Assembly (NCBI RefSeq): GCF_003014485.1
Contig: NZ_PYGA01000018.1
Coordinates: 93,230 to 157,229 of the forward strand
Direction of reading: 5' to 3'
DNA length: 64,000 nucleotides
Source: Murinocardiopsis flavida
GTDB taxonomy: Bacteria > Actinomycetota > Actinomycetes > Streptosporangiales > Streptosporangiaceae
Of the stretch, positions 60,321 through 64,000 are shown in pieces (position 1 is the first letter of the stretch; each line of letters opens with the position of its first letter). Both the position numbers and the translations under genes were made by a program. The notes beneath the pieces are model-generated. The model saw nothing but the letters and a program-made list of their open reading frames with translations, did not search any database and was not told where the DNA came from.

Positions 60321-61022
60321 GTGCTGCGACTGGACGACATCACCCACAGCTACAACGGGCGGCGGGTGATCGACGGGATCACCGTCGAACTGGCGGAGCG
60401 CCGGATCGGGGTGATCGGCGCCAACGGCTCGGGCAAGTCCACGATGGCGCGGATGCTCAACGGGCTGGTGATCCCCGACTCCGGGCGGGTCCTGGTCGAG
60501 GGCCGCGACACCAGGAAGGACGCCAAGGCGATCCGCCGCAGGGTCGGGTTCGTGTTCTCCGACGCCGACACCCAGATCATCATGCCCACCGTCGCCGAGG
60601 ACGTCGAGGTGGGCCTGCGCCGCAGCGGCCTGTCCGCCGCCGAGATCGCCGACCGGGTCGACGGCGTCCTGCGCGCCTACGGCCTCGACGGGCACCGGGA
60701 CCACCCGGCGCACCTGCTGTCCAGCGGGCAGAAGCAGCTGCTCGCGCTCGCCTCGGTCCTCGTCACCGACCCCGCGATCCTGGTGTGCGACGAGCCGACC
60801 ACACTGCTCGACCTGCGCAACACCGCGGCCATCGAACGGCGCCTGAGCGCGCTCCCGCAGCAGGTCGTGCTGCTCACGCACCACCTGCACATGCTCGCCG
60901 GGTACGACCGGGTCCTGGTGCTGGACGAGGGGCGGATCGCGTTCGACGGCGCGCCGGACGACGCCGTCGCCCACTACACCGAACTCATGGCGCCCCGCGG
61001 CGGCCCGGAGCCGCACGCGTGA
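60321..61022 (+). CDS. bioM: Biotin ECF transporter ATPase
   Basis: 233 residues: Walker A GANGSGKST at 33-41, Q-loop, signature LSSGQKQLLALASVL, Walker B AILVCDEPTT and the H-loop LTHHLH. It powers BioY through the BioN coupling subunit. The stop overlaps the next gene's GTG (GTGA). Confidence 0.94.
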   Translation: MLRLDDITHSYNGRRVIDGITVELAERRIGVIGANGSGKSTMARMLNGLVIPDSGRVLVEGRDTRKDAKAIRRRVGFVFSDADTQIIMPTVAEDVEVGLRRSGLSAAEIADRVDGVLRAYGLDGHRDHPAHLLSSGQKQLLALASVLVTDPAILVCDEPTTLLDLRNTAAIERRLSALPQQVVLLTHHLHMLAGYDRVLVLDEGRIAFDGAPDDAVAHYTELMAPRGGPEPHA

Positions 61023-61618
61023 GCACCGTCGGCCTCTACGTGCCCGGCGACGGCCCGGCGCACCGGGCGCCGGCCGGCGCCAAACTGCTGGTGCTGCTGG
61101 TCGCGGTGTCGGCGATGCTGCTGGCCGGGGACCTGCGGGTCGCACTGGCCGCCGTCGCCGCCGCCGTGCTCCTCTACCCGCTGTGCGGGCTGGCCCCGCG
61201 CCATGTGTGGCGCACCGTCCGGCCGCTGCTGGTGTTCGTCGCGGTCATCGGCGTGTTCCAGTGGTACGCGGCCGATGCGCAGACGGCCGTGCGGGTGTGC
61301 GCCCAACTCGTCGCTGCCGTGCTCCTGGCGGGGCTGGTCACGCTCACCACGAAGGTCAGCGCGATGCTCGCCCTCTTCGAGCGGCTGGCCGGGCCGCTGC
61401 GCCACGTCGGCGTGCGGCCCGACCGGGTGGCCCTCACCCTCGCGCTGACCATCCGCTGCATCCCGCTCGTCGCGACGGCGTACCGGAACTCGCGGGAGGC
61501 CTACGCGGCGCGGGGCCTGCGCGGCCGCCCGCACCTGCTCGTCGTCCCCGTGATCGTGGGGCTGATCCGCTCGGCCGAGGCCATGGGCGAGGCCATGGTC
61601 GCCCGCGGCATCGACTGA
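61019..61618 (+). CDS. bioN: Biotin ECF transporter transmembrane coupling subunit
   Basis: 199 residues of the CbiQ/EcfT type, with about four to five helices and the coupling motifs EAYAARGLRG and the C-terminal EAMVARGID (ARG triplets) that dock on the ATPase. It completes bioYMN. No biotin synthesis genes are near, so the importer stands alone. Confidence 0.94.
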   Translation: MSTVGLYVPGDGPAHRAPAGAKLLVLLVAVSAMLLAGDLRVALAAVAAAVLLYPLCGLAPRHVWRTVRPLLVFVAVIGVFQWYAADAQTAVRVCAQLVAAVLLAGLVTLTTKVSAMLALFERLAGPLRHVGVRPDRVALTLALTIRCIPLVATAYRNSREAYAARGLRGRPHLLVVPVIVGLIRSAEAMGEAMVARGID

Positions 61619-61626
61619 GCGCCGGG

Positions 61627-62877
61627 TCAGGACAGGTGGACGACGCTGCCGGTCAGCCGGGCCTCTTCGGCGGCGAAGACCAGTTCGTGGGAGCGCAGCG
61701 CGTCGGCGCCGCTCGTGGCGACCATGGCCGGGTCATTGGCGGCGACAGCGGGCAGGAACGACGCGAGCAGCCCGGCGTCGCCGCCGCCGTGCCCGGTGTC
61801 GATCTGGCCGTCGTTGGCCGCCGCGACGCTGATGGTCTCCGTGCTGTCGGTGCGGAAGTCGTAGACCTTGATGGTGGCGCCGTCGCAGAAGAGCTCGCCC
61901 CGCGTGCCGAAGAGGGCGGTCTCGCGCGGGCGCGCCCGGTTGAACGCGGTCATGGTGAAGGTGGCCGTGGTGCCCCCGCTGAACTCCAGCGACACCACCT
62001 GGTGGTCGACCACGTCGTTGTCGCTGTGGTAGACGCAGCGGCCGTAGGGGCCGTCGCGCAGCGCGGCGAGCACGGTGTCCTCCGTCGGCTTCGGGGTGAG
62101 CACGTCCAGCGGCCACCCGGTGCGCCCTTCGGCGAGGAACCGGCCGTAGATGCGCGGCGCCGAGTAGGCGCAGTCGTGCTCCACCGGGCAGTCGAGGCAC
62201 CGCTGCGCGGCCCCTGCCGGCGCGTTCTCGGGCCGGAAGTGCCGCAGTGAGCCGAAGGACGAGACGCGCTCGGCGTCGCCGCCGATGATGTGCCGCAGCC
62301 AGTCGAGGTCGTGGCAGGACTTCGCGAGCAGCATCGGCGCGGTGTCGGCCGTGCGCCGCCAATTCCCGCGGACGTAGGAGTGCGCCTGATGCCAGAACCC
62401 GACCGGCTCCAGGTGGTTCACGCTGACGATGTCGCCGATGCGGCCGGAGTCGATGATCTCCTTCAGCAGCCGGGTGTAGGGCGCGTAGCGCAGGACGTGG
62501 CAGACGCCGAGCAGGACGTTGTTGCGCTGCGCCGCGGCGACGATGGCGGCGCAGTCGGCGCGGGTCTGCGCGAGTGGCTTCTCCACCAGCAGGTGGTAGC
62601 CGCGGTCGGCGAGAGCCAGTGAGGGCTCGAGGTGGGCGTCGTCCAGCGTGCACACCAGCGCGGCGTCGGCGAACCGCGCCGCTGCGGCGGCGTCGCGCCA
62701 GTCGGCGAAGCGGCGCTCCGGTGAGACCCCGTGCGCGTCGGCCAGCGGCTCCCGGTACTCGGCCCGGGGTTCGGCGACGCCGACGACCTCGGCGACCTCC
62801 GGATGCTCCCGGATCCACTCGGCGTAGCCGCTGCCGCGCGAACCCGCTCCCACGATCAGTACCCGCACCGCGGTCAT
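61627..62877 (-). CDS. Gfo/Idh/MocA-family oxidoreductase
   Basis: 416 residues. The Rossmann motif is VLIVGAGSRGSGYAEW, followed by LVEKPLAQTRADC (EKP catalytic motif), HVLRYAPYTRLL, and SCHDLDWLRHIIGG near the active site. A Cys-containing insert (CLDCPVEHDC) is unusual and may bind metal. These enzymes oxidise or reduce sugars or inositols with NAD(P). A start 6 bases upstream (62883) is also possible. It converges on bioN with an 8-base gap. Confidence 0.9.
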   Translation of the reverse strand: MTAVRVLIVGAGSRGSGYAEWIREHPEVAEVVGVAEPRAEYREPLADAHGVSPERRFADWRDAAAAARFADAALVCTLDDAHLEPSLALADRGYHLLVEKPLAQTRADCAAIVAAAQRNNVLLGVCHVLRYAPYTRLLKEIIDSGRIGDIVSVNHLEPVGFWHQAHSYVRGNWRRTADTAPMLLAKSCHDLDWLRHIIGGDAERVSSFGSLRHFRPENAPAGAAQRCLDCPVEHDCAYSAPRIYGRFLAEGRTGWPLDVLTPKPTEDTVLAALRDGPYGRCVYHSDNDVVDHQVVSLEFSGGTTATFTMTAFNRARPRETALFGTRGELFCDGATIKVYDFRTDSTETISVAAANDGQIDTGHGGGDAGLLASFLPAVAANDPAMVATSGADALRSHELVFAAEEARLTGSVVHLS

Positions 62878-62911
62878 CGGCACTCCCTCTCCGTGGTTGC
62901 TGTTCCCTGCC

Positions 62912-63721
62912 CTAGTTCCCGGCCGCCGGGTCGGACACCGGCTGCCTGCGCATGCGTCGGACCCGGGTGACCAGCGGGAAGTCGAAAACGGCCGGGCCGT
63001 GCACGCCGTGCAGGTGCGCCTCGGTGCGGGCGAGCAGCGAGGCGCGCTCGGCGTCCGGCAGCAGCAGCGTGCGCGAGTGCGTGGCGACCGTGGCGGTCAG
63101 CCCGGCCGCGGTGGTCCGCTGCCGGTGGGCGAACGCGCGGTCGGCCGGCGGCCCGAACAGCGGGTGCGCGGCGAGGGGAAGGGGGTCGTCCGTGCTGTCG
63201 GCGGCCGCGTCGGGGTGCGTGATGCGCTCGTGCTCGGCCACCCAGTCGACGGCGAAGTCGCCGTCGTTGCCGAAGACGGCGAGCACCCCGCCCGGCCGCA
63301 GCACCCTGGCGATCTCACCGAGAGCGCGGTCGGGGTCGAACCAGTGGAACGCCTGGCCCACGACCACGGCGTCGAGGGCGCCGGAGCGCACGGGGATCCG
63401 CTCGGCCGTGCAGCCGACCACCGGGGTGCCGGGCAGGCGCCGCGCGAACTCGGCCCGCATCGCCGGGTCGGGTTCGCCGCCGAACACGCGGCCGGTGCGC
63501 GGGGCGGCGGTGAGCAGGCCCGCGGTGAGCTTCCCCGTGCCCGCGGCGAGGTCGAGGACGTCCGGGTGGGAGCGGTCGGCCAGGGGTTCGAGCGCCCAGG
63601 CGACGGCGGCGGCGGGGTAGTCGGGGCGGTGCGCGGCGTACTCGGCGGCTATGGAGCCGAAGGAGCGGGAGCGCGGCCCCTGGTACCCGGCCGCGGAACC
63701 CGGCTCGCCCTCGATCGCCAT
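62912..63721 (-). CDS. SAM-dependent methyltransferase (class I)
   Basis: 269 residues: FGSIAAEYAAHRPDYP, motif I VLDLAAGTGKLTAGL, then GGEPDPAMRAEF, ALDAVVVGQAFHWFDPDRAL and LRPGGVLAVFGND. This matches the UbiE/YcgJ-like methyltransferase_11 group with unknown substrate. ATG 63721 chosen over an upstream ATG at 63745. Confidence 0.88.
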   Translation of the reverse strand: MAIEGEPGSAAGYQGPRSRSFGSIAAEYAAHRPDYPAAAVAWALEPLADRSHPDVLDLAAGTGKLTAGLLTAAPRTGRVFGGEPDPAMRAEFARRLPGTPVVGCTAERIPVRSGALDAVVVGQAFHWFDPDRALGEIARVLRPGGVLAVFGNDGDFAVDWVAEHERITHPDAAADSTDDPLPLAAHPLFGPPADRAFAHRQRTTAAGLTATVATHSRTLLLPDAERASLLARTEAHLHGVHGPAVFDFPLVTRVRRMRRQPVSDPAAGN

Positions 63722-63814
63722 AGGTCGAGAATAGCCGCCGGACAACGCAGAGGGGTGATCAGGGCATGGGTGCGGCCCGCCGGGCGGGGGCCCGGCGGGT
63801 GGGGTGGTGGGGGG

Positions 63815-64000
63815 TTATTGCGGTGGGGGTGGGTCGGGGTCTGTGGGTGGATCTTCGGCGGGGTGCACGGTGGGGTATTGGGGAGTGTGGCGGGGGGCGG
63901 CGTTGCGGTGGGTCCGGGTGCGGCGTTCGTGTGCGGCGCGGCGGTGCTCTTTGGCGAGGTTGTGGGCCGCGCAGAGGGGTTGGAGGTTGTCGAGGTCGGT
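63815..64000 (-). CDS. HNH endonuclease (DUF222-type), C-terminal fragment
   Basis: The final 61 residues of a protein entering from the right edge. TDLDNLQPLCAAHNLAKEHRRA is the last part of an HNH domain (LDNLxxLCxxHNxxK), followed by a Pro/Thr-rich tail. Such genes are widespread in actinobacterial genomes, often in many copies, sometimes tied to mobile introns or phage; the rest is outside the window. Confidence 0.8.
   Translation of the reverse strand, partial: TDLDNLQPLCAAHNLAKEHRRAAHERRTRTHRNAAPRHTPQYPTVHPAEDPPTDPDPPPPQ

Overview
The window is a high-GC, gene-dense stretch of actinomycete chromosome. Supporting signs are the GC-rich third codon positions, many GTG starts and ATGA/GTGA start-stop overlaps, a complete four-gene conservon (histidine-kinase-like / roadblock / DUF742 / GTPase), a DUF1707 protein and a DUF222-type HNH endonuclease fragment. 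A filamentous antibiotic-producing lineage fits best; genus cannot be told from this alone.

Layout. (1) 1-5.8 kb: an operon read leftward (RpiR/MurR-type regulator, MurQ etherase, sugar ABC transporter) with a BadF-type amino-sugar kinase on the other strand; together they look like N-acetylmuramate/N-acetylglucosamine salvage. (2) 6-8.2 kb: a small membrane protein and two nearly identical tRNA-Lys(CTT) genes flanking a family-4 glycosyltransferase. (3) 8.3-37.4 kb: a large specialised-metabolism locus starting directly beside the second tRNA-Lys. (4) 37.9-46.7 kb: a 38-aa membrane peptide with a DUF1707 protein, two ADP-ribosylglycohydrolases, a LacI regulator with a candidate operator and its sugar ABC transporter, and a FUSC-type membrane protein. 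(5) 47-64 kb: housekeeping and regulatory genes: STAS protein, ferric-reductase-like membrane protein, Ser/Thr kinase, HrpA helicase, conservon, lactonase, biotin ECF transporter BioYMN, Gfo/Idh oxidoreductase, methyltransferase, and the end of an HNH endonuclease.

The specialised-metabolism locus has three blocks. Block A (minus strand, 8.3-23.6 kb) holds a LuxR-type regulator translationally coupled to a 2442-residue A-PCP-KS-AT-DH-KR-ACP megasynthase, coupled in turn to a 928-residue KS-(degenerate AT)-ACP protein. Two response regulators, one histidine kinase and an aldehyde dehydrogenase go with it. There is no condensation, thioesterase or reductase release domain. Block B (plus strand, 24.0-29.1 kb) is a tight operon: free-standing ACP, VioC-like Fe/2-oxoglutarate oxygenase, class V PLP enzyme, SDR, and two discrete acyltransferase-like proteins. 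Block C (minus strand, 29.1-37.2 kb) is a RiPP-like operon: a 24-residue acidic peptide ending in Gly-Cys, a radical SAM/SPASM maturase, an unfamiliar repeat-like (possibly propeller) protein, two JmjC/cupin-type oxygenases, an MFS exporter, a FabH-like ketosynthase III and a GNAT acyltransferase. Blocks B and C converge with 13 bases between them.

Reading the blocks together, I infer a hybrid pathway in which an aminoacyl-polyketide chain made without its own thioesterase is released onto, or decorates, a radical-SAM-modified ribosomal peptide through the GNAT and/or KAS III enzymes. GNAT-mediated joining of a polyketide chain to a RiPP is known from goadvionin-type pathways. The combination here (a very short Cys-terminated precursor, SPASM maturase, paired JmjC oxygenases, free-standing ACP with two discrete ATs, and a TE-less A-PKS) is one I do not recognise as described.
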